A program made the position numbers and the translations under genes. A stretch of DNA of 64,000 nt from Tenebrio molitor (Eukaryota; Arthropoda; Insecta; Coleoptera; Tenebrionidae): the NCBI RefSeq assembly GCF_963966145.1, contig NC_091047.1:11098001-11162000 (forward strand), given 5' to 3'. Positions 48,106 through 60,160 of the stretch are shown piece after piece. Positions within the stretch are counted from its first letter, which is position 1, and every line of letters begins with the position of its first letter. The notes beneath the pieces are model-generated. The model had not been told where the DNA came from, did no database searches, and worked only from the letters and a program-made list of their open reading frames with translations.

Positions 48106-48954
48106 ACATAGCAAAGTAAAGATTTTATCATAGAATGAGAAAAGTGTAGATTTTTTCCAAAACTTTTTTCAGTATTATTGTAAACCACAAAAAAATTAAA
48201 ATAAGGAACTGTGTCCTTTCTTACGAGGTAAATTACTTTATACTACGGCCACATTCGTAAAAGATAAGTATTTTTTACTGACAGTTCATTTCTTCCTAAA
48301 TTTCTGTTTTTATTAATTTTTAAATAATATTTGTTTCACGTACTCGAAAGAAACGTATCGAAGAAAGTTTATTTTAAATCTTTGAGGGACACTTGTAGAT
48401 GCATCATCTAGGCCACATTATTGGAGAATTATTGTGGCGAGTTAATTTCCGTGTCAGGTTGTTGTTCATTGCTACGTGCTTTTAACAAATTAGTAAACGT
48501 TCCCGTCAATTTATTACTTTTTCCTATCTACATAACATAATTCTGTCTGACGTCTGATCTTATCTTAACACTTTACTGCTATTATCTCTCATCTGTTATA
48601 CGCAGGTAAGAATTGATTTCCACTCCAACTGCTGAAATGTAAATGTCTGATGAAGGAACGAGAAGATTTTCCACAGAACCAATTTCAACGATTAGTAGCT
48701 AGCGTTATCGGAACAGTTATGGTGTTCTAGGTCAAGATTGGATTTGCCAAATCAATAGAAGTGACGCTAGCGAAGACAAATCTCTCTTTTCAGGAGATGT
48801 AACTCTCACAGTAACCGCAAAGTTTCAACGTAGATTTTTACTATGTGAGATTTTATTCGCCGGTCGAAGAGATCTCTGAAGTAATTATTGAACTAAAACA
48901 GGACACAGTTTCTCACATCATCAGACACTGGACGTTTATCCATACTTAATCTCT
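48106..48954. other. unannotated stretch
   Basis: No recognised gene. An acceptor (aaatctctcttttcag) at 48795 is followed by a 28-codon open plus frame without a good donor. Confidence 0.2.
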
Positions 48955-49108
48955 ATTATGTAATGAGTCCGGCGGAATTGAAAATGCAACCCACAATACA
49001 TTTACAGCTGGATATGGACGCGGTAAGATCCAGCTTTACGTTTCAAATGTATTGTGGGTTCCATTTTCAAGTTTGTCGTGCTCATTATTACTTGTGAATC
49101 ATCTTGTA
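48955..49108. mobile_element. family H element, copy 2
   Basis: Arms with aatgcaacccacaataca and its mirror, right tip TACAAGATGATTCACAAGTA (inverted), left tip truncated. The loop gtatggacgcggtaa-like text is the reverse complement of the loop in copy 1. Confidence 0.7.
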
Positions 49109-49470
49109 TAAGTATTTTCTTGCAAAAAATGTTATGGGTCAAAACAAGTGCTGAAATTACTGACACCCGAATAAGATTTAGATAATTCTGAAGGTAATTT
49201 CTGGCACAGAATCAGGAAATGTTTTCGATTCAACTGTTGGAATATTTATGCTTTTGATGGGAATAATTTGAGCTAAACCGTATTTTATTACAGTTGAGGT
49301 TCAATTCAACGTGCAAAGTCTATAGACAATACACACTCTCGCTTTCAATACCGCACCTCTGTGGTCATATATTATTTGAACGGTGGACATTTAATTTCGT
49401 TTTGTATAACACAAATTTGTAATCACCGTATTGGTTAAAACACACAATCTTCAGTTGCGATTTAAATTAC

Positions 49471-49552
49471 CTCTGCACTCTCCAGGGACACCGGCTTCAT
49501 CGTTAATACTCCGCTAGCTTGAGTAATGATGTTGGTTGCGGTTTTTACAGTC
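49471..49552 (-). CDS. candidate internal exon (unknown gene)
   Basis: On the minus strand a strong acceptor (ttcttttatccttttcttag) is followed by 82 nt and the donor GAG|GTAATT. Only one frame is open: after one completing base it reads TVKTATNIITQASGVLTM, then KPVSLESAE. It begins needing one base and ends in phase 0. The candidate exon at 54683-54774 ends AA|, so joining gives AAG and keeps the frame. The text looks like a structured, helical extracellular or cytoplasmic segment. I do not recognise the protein; similarity in style to helical GAIN-type domains is only a guess. Confidence 0.5.
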
Positions 49553-51081
49553 CTAAGAAAAGGATAAAAGAAATCTTTTTATCTTCACCCCTTTGCACAG
49601 ACGATTCTGCGATAAAATATGAAATGAGAGTGACAGAAAAAGATAGCTCGTAAGTGTATAGTTTAGGTACATTCGTATTTTATTACTTTTATGAAGAGTT
49701 TTATGAGATATGTGGTGTATAACTTCCTACGTTTTGATGTTATCTAGAAGTAATAAAAATGTGCTGACTACTGAAAAGCATCTCCCATTTTGCGGTTGGT
49801 TTTGTTTTCTGTTTGTTGAAATGTAATAAATCGCGAAGAAATATGGCGGAAAATATATTGCGCCACCCACTCTAGTATAAATCACCTTTAAATCTAATTT
49901 AAATATTTTAATGGGTCGTTATTTTTGTGCTGTTTTGACGAATTGACAGAAACAGATTGATCACCGGTGAGACGGGCCGAGACGAAATGAATTTCTTATT
50001 CGGGGCTAATTCCGGAATACCACAAAAGGCTTCTTTGTTTGTCGAGACGGGCGAGTGTCAACTCCGGTGTATTTTTAACTGTCCGTATTCCTTGTACGGT
50101 TCAAACTTGTTGAGGGCGGCGAAAGTTATCTATCCAGGAGCAGTTTAAGAGAAACAACTTCGGTAACTATGCGAGGGTTGAAGGGCTAGTCGAGGGAGCA
50201 TCACACACTTTACAGCCCAAACACACAACCTTTGTGGCTTCGAATTTTTGTTTGTAATTCTGTTTGTTGTCGGTTTTCTGGATCTCGTCTACCTCAGACC
50301 TGGCGCTCTTATTATTTCCTCATAATGTCGATTGCGTTTATTTGCGATGCTATTCGGAAGTCGTGTACAAAACTTTACGACGAACAATTTTAATATCAAG
50401 TAGATGGTATGGAAATATGTTTCGCAGCTCATAATATTGACTGGAATTAACCGTTTCTCGTTCCTCTTCCGAATATTAATGGCCGTTCGGTGCCTCTCTC
50501 TGTTATTTTCCGTGCCTTATCAATATTCCACTACTTCGCTAAATGCTCCAGGACTAATTCTACTTCATTTACTTACTTGCTATTCTGCTACATTTGTTTC
50601 CTAAAACGAAACAACGCGTTTACTGGAAAATGTTAACATAATTTTCAACTACGCAACGTCTGAAAGGGAGAAATTTAAATTGGAAGTTTGAAAAATTACC
50701 GTTTCGCATTACCAGCCTCTTAGCCTGCCACCAAGACCGATTAAAATGAATCTGATTTTAAAGAAACGGCTCGAGGGTGATAAGCGATCTAATAAAACTA
50801 TTACTCCACTTCACTTTTACGTCACTCTAAAATTACAAATTACTTTTTTAACTTTAAACGCACGTCAAAACGCAGTTGGGATATTTTCGTTTTGAAATCT
50901 TTATCACCAAATCGGCTTAGTCATTTTTTTTTAAATTATTTTTAGTCGCACTTACACCTATTTAAATATTACAATCTTTGAGAAGGATCATTTTTGTTAC
51001 ATGAACTCCAACTTCTACATATTTGCCATTTTTCAGAGCTGTTCAATTTCTTCGCAATGTTTTTGAGTGTAAAGTTCTACT
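49553..51081. other. stretch with GC-richer block 49.95-50.55 kb
   Basis: Two short plus ORFs (49957-50148, 50404-50604) are unrecognised. Otherwise nothing called. Confidence 0.25.
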
Positions 51082-51326
51082 TAGAGGTCTTGGATTTTCT
51101 CATGGGCTATGGGTCATATTTGTACAAACGACGAATATGGTCATTTCTTACGTTAGTTTCGTCCATAGACGTTTCTAAGAATAGATAGTATTCCTCCACG
51201 TGTTACCCCGTCGCTAAAGTAGTCGACGTTTTCAGTTTTCATTTACAGATTTTTCACTGGTTTATCGCTTCGTCTTCGCGCAGATATTTCCAAGGTCACA
51301 GCCCAGGAGAGAATCCAACACCTATA
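51082..51326. mobile_element. family E inverted-repeat element, copy 1
   Basis: Ends TAGAGGTCTTGGATTTTCTC and inverted TATAGGTGTTGGATTCTCTC, then gggctgtga-type text, TA-bounded, 245 bp. It shares the interior gtcgacgttttcagttttca with copy 2 at 62593-62847. Confidence 0.85.
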
Positions 51327-52361
51327 CCTCTGTTTTAAAATGATGCGAAAATAAAGTTTTCATGAACCTCTCGTTAATTATCTTCAGCTGAAATGGAAGA
51401 CATGTCCGTAAATAAAAATATCACTAGGAGTTTTCTTTTACCAGTTTAAAATGTGGGACGAAAAAGCAAGAGATTATTGAAATAAATATTGCTTGAGCCT
51501 TTGTTTGAGGTATTTTGTGGTGAGCCTGTGGTTTTCCTATGTCTGGCCCAGGGCGAGTTATTGATCTAAAAAATAATTGCCTTTCGTCTATTTGCATATC
51601 AGGTCAGAGTTTTAATTAAAATTCGAATTAATCCGAGATAGTTCTGGGTAAAGTATAAAGAATTAATAAATTTATTAGTCCGACGGTCTCAAATTTAATA
51701 TTTCCACGTCGACCTTCCTTACTTTACAACTTTTAATACCCATCAATTAGGAGTACGGAGTTAACGAGTTGGTCTCTAGCTTTAGTGGGAGAAGACTGGT
51801 GGAATAAAAATATTTTTCGGAAAAATTCCCTGCAAGATAGAGAAGCGGATTAAAGTCGACAATGGAATCATAACAGTTTGGTGCAGGTGTTCGGTGTTGC
51901 GGTCAACTTTTTCTTTTCTTTTCGTCGCACAATGGAACCAGACGTCAGAGTTTTGGATTAATGCAAGTGAAAACCTGGGAATCAACGAATCGCTCCGAGT
52001 TAATTTTATAAATGCGCGGAGTTGAAAGTTTCAGTTAAAATCTTGCCGTCCCACAAATTCAATTCGCTTTGTAATAATTAAGTTCACAGAGGAAAGCTTT
52101 GTGTGTGCTTCAGGCATTAGAGTCCATTGTACACGTCCGTTAATGCTTCATTTTGTCTTAATCTGCATTAGGGGAACAAGTTCTCGAACTGGATATTTTT
52201 AAAACAAGATTTGTTAAATAAATCACAGTTCGTAATTAAAATATTGGTCAACTAAAACCTGCATTATATTTTTATATAAATCATAATATAATATAAAGTT
52301 TTGCATAGGTATGCATTACGTAAAATATAAAATTTATTTTTGATACTTTTTTACAAATACA
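51327..52361. other. unannotated AT-rich stretch
   Basis: No recognised gene or paired repeat. The 67-codon minus ORF at 51782-51985 has no family features. Confidence 0.25.
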
Positions 52362-52764
52362 TACAGACTGATTCACATAATTTTTCGACCCTAACGAAAT
52401 TTAAATGCAACCAGTAATACGTTATTCAGTGATGACTTGATACTTTTATTTACTATGAAATCTGGACACTCCTGGCACTTGACAGTTCCTTTTTGTATAA
52501 TTATGAAATAATTTGTGTTAATTAAAATGTGCTCCAATGAGGAAAGAATCGATATAATGTTGATATTTATGATGAATCAGTTTCTTAAATAAAGAAAAAT
52601 ATTGTCGACTACTGCCATTTTTAAATTTTTGGAATTGAAACTTTTGTGAGGATTGTCCAAACCATACAAAACTTTAAAATAATTCATGAGTTATGAATGA
52701 GAAACGTATTGTTGGTTGCATTTAAATTTCGTTAGTGTCGGAAAGTTATGTGAATCAGTCTGTA
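52362..52764. mobile_element. family H-related element, copy 4
   Basis: TACAGACTGATTCACATAAT then cgaccctaacgaaatttaaa and the core tgcaaccagtaatacg are mirrored at the right over about 61 bp. 403 bp, TA-bounded. It shares its right TA region with the next element. Confidence 0.85.
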
Positions 52765-53047
52765 CAACGTGTTTCGCGTAAATGTACGAGCCTGACGAAC
52801 TCAAAATGCAACCCAATATTCAATTTTCATGAGTAACTAGGTGTAATAAATCATGTTTTGACAAAAAGCAGTTTGCACATCCCTGAAGTTTTTAAAATTT
52901 CCCATTTTCGGAAAAGCTCTCTAACGATCGTGTTAGTTAGGGATGACCAAAACAACAATTTATAATCTTTAATGAATCTAGTTCCCATTGTCAAATGTAT
53001 TTTGTGTTGCGTTTAGACTTCGTCAGACTCTTAGGTGAAACATGTTG
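52765..53047. mobile_element. family H-related element, copy 5
   Basis: The left arm caacgtgtttcgcgtaaa..gcctgacgaactcaaaatgc and the inverted right arm (caacatgtttcacctaa.., gtctgacgaag) directly abut copy 4. Confidence 0.65.
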
Positions 53048-53680
53048 AATAAAAAAATTTTGCTTCTACATAATATTTTATTGCGTATTTCTTGATGGAG
53101 AAAGGACTCTGCATTATCCAGTTTGGTGATTTATACTGCCTTTGGATATTCCTTTTATGTTTATAAAATTTGTTTCGTTACATCTTAATTGCGTCTACTG
53201 AAAGCGAAGGATAATCTGCTTCCACTTTCGGAAGGGAATGACTCCTTGGATATCAATGGTATGATTGTACACTGAACTACAAACTTCGTCTTTTTTCTCA
53301 ATCCATTAGAGAGGGGAATCTCATTATCTGCCTGTTTTGGAGAAAATAATGGATGTAGGAGGATTAGGCCAGGTCTTTGAGATAGGAGAAATTTATTGTA
53401 TGTTTCACATCGCCATTCTCGTAAGATTTAAAATATTATGATCTGATTTTTTTTTAATTCAACTTTCCATAAATTGTCTATATACTATAGTAGTTTGCAA
53501 CGAACTACAACTATGGACACTTAACAGATTTTAGAATTAAGCTAAAACTATATTGAAAAACCGCAACTGATTTTTTAGAGATCCTTTACAAGGAAAATTA
53601 CGCTTAATTTTTCATAACACAAGTTTACATATTGACATCTGTAACTAACTTATTTCATACAATTATAAATGTAATATGCA

Positions 53681-53888
53681 TACATCGGGTGTTCATCTAA
53701 ATTTATACTCAAAGTAGGCGTCGAAGAGTCGATTGTGAACGCACCACGGATTACAGATCACGGATCACGGAGTCTAACCTCACATTTGGTGTTTTTGGTG
53801 TTTTTACACCGCAGACTGATAAGTGGTGTGTTCACAATCGACTCTTCAACGCCAGTTTAGAGAATACATTTAAATGAACCCCCGCTAT
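53681..53888. mobile_element. family C inverted-repeat element, copy 4
   Basis: Arms gttcatctaaatttatactc, caaagtaggcg and gaagagtcgattgtgaacgc are mirrored at the right. The core taacctcacatttgg is partly conserved. About 200 bp. Confidence 0.85.
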
Positions 53889-54682
53889 TATTGTAGGTAT
53901 AGTACCTATCATTAATTCTAAATTTCTATTAAATTCCTTTTATTTAATTAGTTATTGAACAAATTATTTTTATAAACAAAAATTAATAATAGTTTAATAA
54001 CAATTCTCTCGTTATGTAGGAGGGAATTGAGGATACTGTTTAATTAAAAACCAGTCAAATGCAGTTACTTCAAAGACTTGGAAAACTTAAACTTAATTTA
54101 ATAGAAAGACATTATATCCTTCAGAAACTGTGCAAATAATACAGTCAGACGGTAATTAGAGATTTAATTACGAATATGTAGTAATTATGATGTCTACACA
54201 TAGTGTTATTATGAAGTTTACCATTATAAATTGCTGTTGTAAATGATGTGTAGATAAAGGATGCGGTCAAGCTGACATTAATGGTTTGGGTTTGAACGAA
54301 GGTCACGGACTGTCATTTTTTAAGCAAATGTTTTAACTTAAGGTCAAGGGCTTGTATATTTTTATGGGAAATAATGTAAGCATACAATTTTATTGGGTCT
54401 TGGCAACCACCCAACCACTAAACATATCTAGTTTGATACTGTGCTTTAGTTAAATTTTATTAAATGAGAATAAAACATTCACCAACAATAACAAACTTGT
54501 TGATGTAGTTATAAACCAATATGTAAAACCTTCTTTGGTTATATTTTTCTTAAACAACTGGGTACCCTGATGTCAACATCGTTAAGCTCGCCTGAACTTT
54601 CGTGCCGTAAAGCTACTGTGCCATATGATCTAGTCTTGTGTAAACAAATTCTGAAGAAATGAAAATCACCTAAACACCTTAC
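53889..54682. other. unannotated AT-rich stretch
   Basis: No recognised feature. Confidence 0.25.
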
Positions 54683-54774
54683 TTTTTGAGTCTGGCGCGA
54701 GCCTCCTCCCGCGGGAACTCTCCTTTGTCCGCGTCCCAAATGTACGTAATAACGTTGCATTGAGTGCTTATCAA
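54683..54774 (-). CDS. candidate exon (unknown gene), partner of 49471-49552
   Basis: In a GC-rich island a minus-strand frame opens after TGA (54780-54778) and reads STQCNVITYIWDADKGEFPR, then EEARARLKK, cut by a good donor, AA|GTAAGG, at 54682. The split codon AA| is completed by the G at the start of 49471-49552. The acceptor is the weak point: the candidates (gtgagag| or gataag|) lack a strong pyrimidine tract, so the left boundary in transcript order is uncertain. Alternatively the frame may end at the TAA inside the donor, making this a C-terminal end. The 123-codon ORF over the same block in another frame looks less protein-like. Family not recognised. Confidence 0.37.
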
Positions 54775-57700
54775 CTCTCACTTTGAAAAGTTTCAATAGA
54801 TTTCGAAAGTCTATTGTAACCGGCACGGCAAATAATAGAGTCGTGATAGTTGTCTGTCTCTTGTCTACGTGTACAGCTTCTTGTGTTGATTGTTGACAAG
54901 TCATTATCAATTTGGGCCAGTTTACTAAACTTAACTTGACTAGACGATCTTATCGCGGGTCTGACACAATAACTGTTCGATGTTCATTTAAATAAAGTTC
55001 CGCCTACTGCACTACTACGTAACAGTCCTTTCCTGCATCTCGACGCAGGACCAAAAATTAATATGTATCAAACGCGTCGGAGGAAACACAACCAGCCCAC
55101 ACGTGATCCATAAAATTTATTTTAGGAAATTTCTGTGTCGGAGATGCATATTTATGAGGTGTTAACGCGGCGCTCGTGTGGAATAAACGTTATTGGGATT
55201 CGGTTGACCAGCACGCGAGCAACTCGATTTAATAAAGAAACACACTAATAGGTATGACTGGTTGGTCAGAGTGGAAGCTCGGAGCTTATTCTTGTTATCA
55301 GGAGGGGTGGTTCGCCACATAGTAAACAAACACGTAATTATATCTCGCATTCGTGATCCTAAGAACTTTCGTGCTTCCTACAAGAATGCTTTTTTATTAT
55401 TTGCCTTGTGCTTTTTATGCGACGAGCTTTGTAGGCATTTTTAACGGGGCGATAGCCGACGACCTAGAAATCACTGCCTAATCCTTGCCTAGATTCCATT
55501 CAAGAAATGCAATAAAGGTGAATATATTATACCAGACAGCAATAAAACAAAATTGGTCATAAAAGAAGCCACCCGGATAAAACATTATGTACACGTCACG
55601 TTGCTATACTCTGTTCATCCTAAAAATGGAGATAAGTCGTAATATATCTGTCTCTGTGTAGGACAACCAATGGAAACCAGTGAATGTCAAACGCTTTCAG
55701 ACCCAGGCTATGGAAACACTTTATTCTTAATGAGTACAGGGTTGTCATATAGATTCGCAGCCTCTTGTAGATTTGTAAATTTGATTTGTAAATTTGACAT
55801 TTGACAGTAAGAAAATGTTCTTCAGTTGAACAGGCGAAATTGATTTGATTTTAATTATTTGTGACAATTTGATTAAAATCACGGTGTCTTAAAACCCCTT
55901 GATTTCAGGCAACCAAGTAATCACATCAATTTACCTTTAGAATGTTATACTCTATTTTAGGAGGCAAATTTCACAGCCAACTACGATGTAAGCAACATTT
56001 ATGATGATGAACTTAATGTCTTTTTATCAGATGAATGGTTTAGTGCAACTTCTTCTCATTTTTACTTCAAAGAGAGTTTGATAAAATAAACGTTATGGTT
56101 GCAGGAAGGTCGCGGCATTTAATTAATTGCCGGCAAGCAGATCGACTTCCCTTAATTCAGCTTCGGCTGAATAAACCCTTCAAAGCCCGATTTGCGAGAA
56201 AAGAAGAACAATCTCGAGGCGGTGCGATTATATGAAGCATTTTATTACAAGGAAATCATTTTCAGCATTTAGAGTATCAGAGAGCTTTTTCGCGTCTCCT
56301 CGGTCTACTTTACAAAATAACGTCATCGAAGAATTCGATACGGATTAAATTACAAAAAATCGAGTGGAACGATTTTTCCTTGGATATTTTCATTCGAAAC
56401 AAGCCGTCTATGCCGCTTGTTTAATTAAACGGAAGTAAAAATAACGAGTCTTATCAGGAAAAAAGGAAGGCACAAAAGATCACAGCGTCTTTCAATTACT
56501 TTTCTAGATTAAACGGCTTGAATCGACAATCAGAGGTAATTGTCGGGTCATCTGGTAATTTAGTGGAGTGTTACGCCCCCGCAGAATATTCCGTTACCGA
56601 TTAGCAACCCTGAATTCTTTAAGATTGATTAACAATGTATATTAACGCGACGACAACGGATACAATGCCGTCAGACTATAAATTTGCCCCTAATTGAAAT
56701 AAAATGACTCATATTTTAATTAACATCATTTCAATCTTCATCGCAAATAAGTTCATCTAAATTAACATGAAAATTGCGAAATCAACGCTCCACTGAGCAT
56801 GCAATTTCTTTGGCGTGTCTTTGACATTATTTTCCCGTTTTAATCAAGGGCAGTTTATTTAATTTCTCGTTCAGAATTGCATTTGTTAATAAATTTCGTG
56901 AGTCAACTATGTTACTTCAGACAAATTCACTCATTACAAACTCCTTTCCCCATTGTTTATTTCGAGTCACGTTAAGTGATGTTTCTCCAATTAACTTGAG
57001 TAACGAGAACGTAATTCATGCCGTTAAAAAATAAAAGTAAAACACACTTGCAGCCTCGATTCTGCGGAAAAAGAATTATATTTTACCCATTCAAGCAAAA
57101 GGAGTGCAATAAGTATGTCAGAATATAAATCTCTGATTTTTATTTTACTTTTGGTAGAACGTTTAAAATTACATTTACGAAAATCGATTAGTTTTCATGT
57201 ATTCAGTGTTAAAGATTTGAATGTTGGGAGATGTTTTGCAACACAAAAATAAAAATATTATTAAATGGTAAATGGAAATTAAATTAAATTCTCCCACGTA
57301 ATGTTAACCACAGGTTCTCTAAGACTTTTAACGGTGGAAAAATTATTAAATGAAACGTCTGAACAAATTTGACTGAAATTTTATTTAACAAAAATAGCCT
57401 CAAGTCCAATTTGGTCCACAAAAAATGCAGAAAATACAAAACAAATAAATAGTTTCTGGTGGATTTTACATACTTGAAAGTTTTGTAAAATAAAACATAA
57501 ATTTACTTTTGTGACGTTACCCTCTTTTTCATTTACTCTCAACGGCACACTCAAATTGTCAATTTTTTTTTTTTGGAGGTTAAGAAACTTCTGGTTTTAC
57601 AGTGCCGCTAGTAATCTACTAAAATGCGATGGAAAAATTACAGTTAGCAAAATTCCTAATCACCCGATCATTCTTATCGCCATCGCTAATTCCTTACCGT

Positions 57701-58673
57701 TTACTATCTGCTATAAAACCCCAAAATTTCTAACCGCCGGAAGGAACTCGACTGCGCCCAAAATTTGTTTCATTTGTGAGTGGGAAATAAACACAATTAG
57801 ACTTTCAAAGTTTTGTTTAAAATTAGCTTAAAATTTAGTTTCACCTGATGTATTTTTCACGTCACTGGGGAAAATTGAAATTATTATAAAACTGAGATAC
57901 AACAAGAATAGATTCTTTTTCGGTGTAGAGTAAGCTGCACCGCTTGATGGAATAATAAAATATATTTACAGTCACAACATGTTTGGAACAATCTCTTAAA
58001 ACAAATCCGGCACTGTGATGAACCTAGAATTCTAACAGCTTACAATGGTTTGTTGTTTCTCTCGTTTCCATTATATTTGTGATCCTCGCCTAAATGGAAA
58101 ACTGAGATTATACTACTTTTATACCGAATGAGAACAAAAAGTAGTCAACGCTTTGTTTTCCTATTTGCTGAAACATTAATAAAAAAATTACATTAATTTT
58201 TCTTCTATCTCAATAATAACACAGAAGATTTCGAGTTTCGCCAGACGTATTTAAAAATTTAATAATATTTATTATTTGTCGGCTTCCCCAACTGGTAAAC
58301 ACACCATTCATTACCTTTCAATTTAGATTAAGGTAGCTGCGATTTACTGACGGGTGTTGTAAATATCTGGGGGATATTTCAATATTTGCAACATCGGTAG
58401 CATACACGGTTAATTTTCTTTTTTTTACAGTTACTTTAAAATTAAAGTGTTCATACGTTACTCCAATTTAGTTTAAAAAAACACAAGTATTATTTTTCCA
58501 ATAAATGCTTTTTTAAATTTTTATTGACTAATAGAAATAATCATAATCATAACAACTAATCGGGTTGACAGCTCTGTATGTCAAAAAGTTTGTTTTGTTG
58601 TTTCATAAAAATCTGCAAAGGTGGAAAATAAAACATTTGGTCAGCCGAAAAGTGTAATACGGTAGGTATTTTC
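54775..58673. other. unannotated stretch, GC-richer at 54.9-55.4 and 56.0-56.6 kb
   Basis: No recognised gene. Solo tip tacagggttgtcatatag at 55735. A tandem gatttgtaaattt pair lies at 55775-55800. A strong minus acceptor (aattctttttccgcag) near 57072 leads into an open frame with no clear donor. Confidence 0.25.
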
Positions 58674-58734
58674 CAGCGCGACAACTAGGTTTCAGGCTCG
58701 AGGCGAAGCCGAGTGCCTGATTAGTTGGAGCGCT
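58674..58734. repeat. small foldback with CTCG-type loop
   Basis: Arms ccagcgcgacaactaggttt and the mirrored gattagttggagcgctg enclose a loop whose complement reads CTCGGCTTCGCCTCG. Confidence 0.65.
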
Positions 58735-59122
58735 GTAATGTAAATAAATAAAATGTAATGTTTGTACACGTAAAACATATCTTGGTTAGAAAGAAAAATC
58801 GAAAATAAAGTTTGCACTTTTGTATATTTTTTATCGATCCAACTTGAATAAACTTTAATGTTACAGAAATTACTCTACTTCATTGAAACCGCTAAAAAGT
58901 TTGTCAACTGTGTACTAAGCTTCCGTTTGAACAATTCTATTTACATATTGAGAAAGTTGCAATTTTAAAAACTCATTTTAGGTATATGTATTGTAAAATC
59001 CAACGTCAAAGCAACGTTGCACTTTTCACTGTTCACTTTGGACGAGAAAATTCAAAACAAATTCATACTCGTATATTAAATCTTCATAAACTGTTCATTC
59101 ATCTACAGATTTTCAAAATAAT

Positions 59123-59246
59123 GGGCCGGTTGCACCAACGTGAGTTAAATTTAACTACAGATTAAAATATAGGAAAACATTGTTATAACAATAGGTAACT
59201 AAAGTAATGAAGCATTTTAACATCAGTTAACTGGTGCAACCGGCCC
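59123..59246. mobile_element. 124-bp MITE with GGGCCGGTTGCACCA ends
   Basis: GGGCCGGTTGCACCA at 59123-59137 is exactly inverted at 59232-59246, with weaker inverted match inside (gagttaaatttaact). Flanked by AAT on the right and aat on the left. The GGG..CCC tips and a 3-bp AT-rich flank would suit PIF/Harbinger, but this is inference. Confidence 0.75.
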
Positions 59247-59294
59247 AATGACAACTAATTACTTAAATGTTTTTATCTACTTTGCGTTACAAAT

Positions 59295-59390
59295 GGGCTC
59301 ATTATTATATCGAAAACAGTTTAATAATGAATCATATTATTAAACTGTTTTTGGTTACTTTTAGCTTTTGTCATATTGGTAACATGAGCC
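59295..59390. repeat. foldback with aaaacagtttaataat arms
   Basis: aaaacagtttaataat at 59313-59328 and its mirror at 59336-59352 form a near-perfect hairpin. Outer gggctcat / atgagcc also pair. Confidence 0.6.
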
Positions 59391-59555
59391 GTTTGACGAC
59401 AGGCGTCAAGGTAACGAGTGAAAATGTGATGTAAATTTAGTAAATATAACCTTACATTTTCGTGAAAAATGTCTGTCACCAACCCACGCGAAAGTCCCTA
59501 GTCTAATATGAAAACTTGAACAGCTGAAATTTCAGTAAATCAAAGTAGATAAAAT

Positions 59556-59680
59556 AGTATATTACACACGTTTAATAAGACGTATTATCACATTCATTCT
59601 ATTAAAGCACTTCTCGTTACGCTCGTCGTGCTTTAAACACACTCATGTGATAATAAAGCATCTTATTAAACTCGTATACT
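59556..59680. repeat. foldback with CTCG-type loop
   Basis: Arms of about 53 bp (agtatattacacacgtttaa onward to aaagcac) are mirrored at 59628-59680 with a few mismatches. The loop is CTCGTTACGCTCG. Confidence 0.8.
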
Positions 59681-60061
59681 ATTAATTTATACTACGAGTA
59701 TAAAATATAGGTTTCATAAACAATTTTATCGCAAAACCTTTTCAACCAATAACAATTTAGGGGGTGAGAATTTTTAATTTGACTATAAAGGAGTGACCAC
59801 GATTTTTATGAGGACATTTTAATATGCTCTTACTATTCGATTAAAAGATGAAAGACTATGTAATATCAATAAAACGAATACATAATATGCTACAGCCTCA
59901 GCAAATAAAAACGAAATTTTTAAAGTTTCTGAAAATAAGAAAAACTTATGATAGCAAGACATAAACTTCCCAAACAAAACAAAATTTCCTAAACATTGGA
60001 CACAGGAGGCATTGTGTTGTTATTATATAAGTTAGAGTGAACTCCGAAGCTCACCTAGTCA
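59681..60061. other. unannotated AT-rich stretch
   Basis: Nothing recognised. Confidence 0.25.
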
Positions 60062-60160
60062 AGAAAAATGTTACCTCCTTCAGTGTGATTATTGTGAGAG
60101 TATTGTAATAAATATCTAGGATTGTAAGCTCCATCATGCTGAAGGAGATAACATATTTCG
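60062..60160. ncRNA. pre-miRNA-like hairpin (candidate)
   Basis: Two 22-nt arms, 60068-60089 (atgttacctccttcagtgtg..) and 60133-60154, pair with one C.A mismatch and two G.U wobbles if the plus strand is transcribed. About four more outer pairs follow, and the loop is 43 nt. The size is right for an animal microRNA precursor, but a tiny foldback transposon is equally possible. No match to a named microRNA is claimed. Confidence 0.3.

Noticed and set aside
48796..48885. Plus-strand exon after aaatctctcttttcag (DVTLTVTAKFQ)
   Set aside because: Strong acceptor but no good donor and an early stop.
54539..54910. 123-codon minus-strand ORF
   Set aside because: No recognisable motif. Another frame of the same block (54683-54774) with a good donor looks more protein-like.
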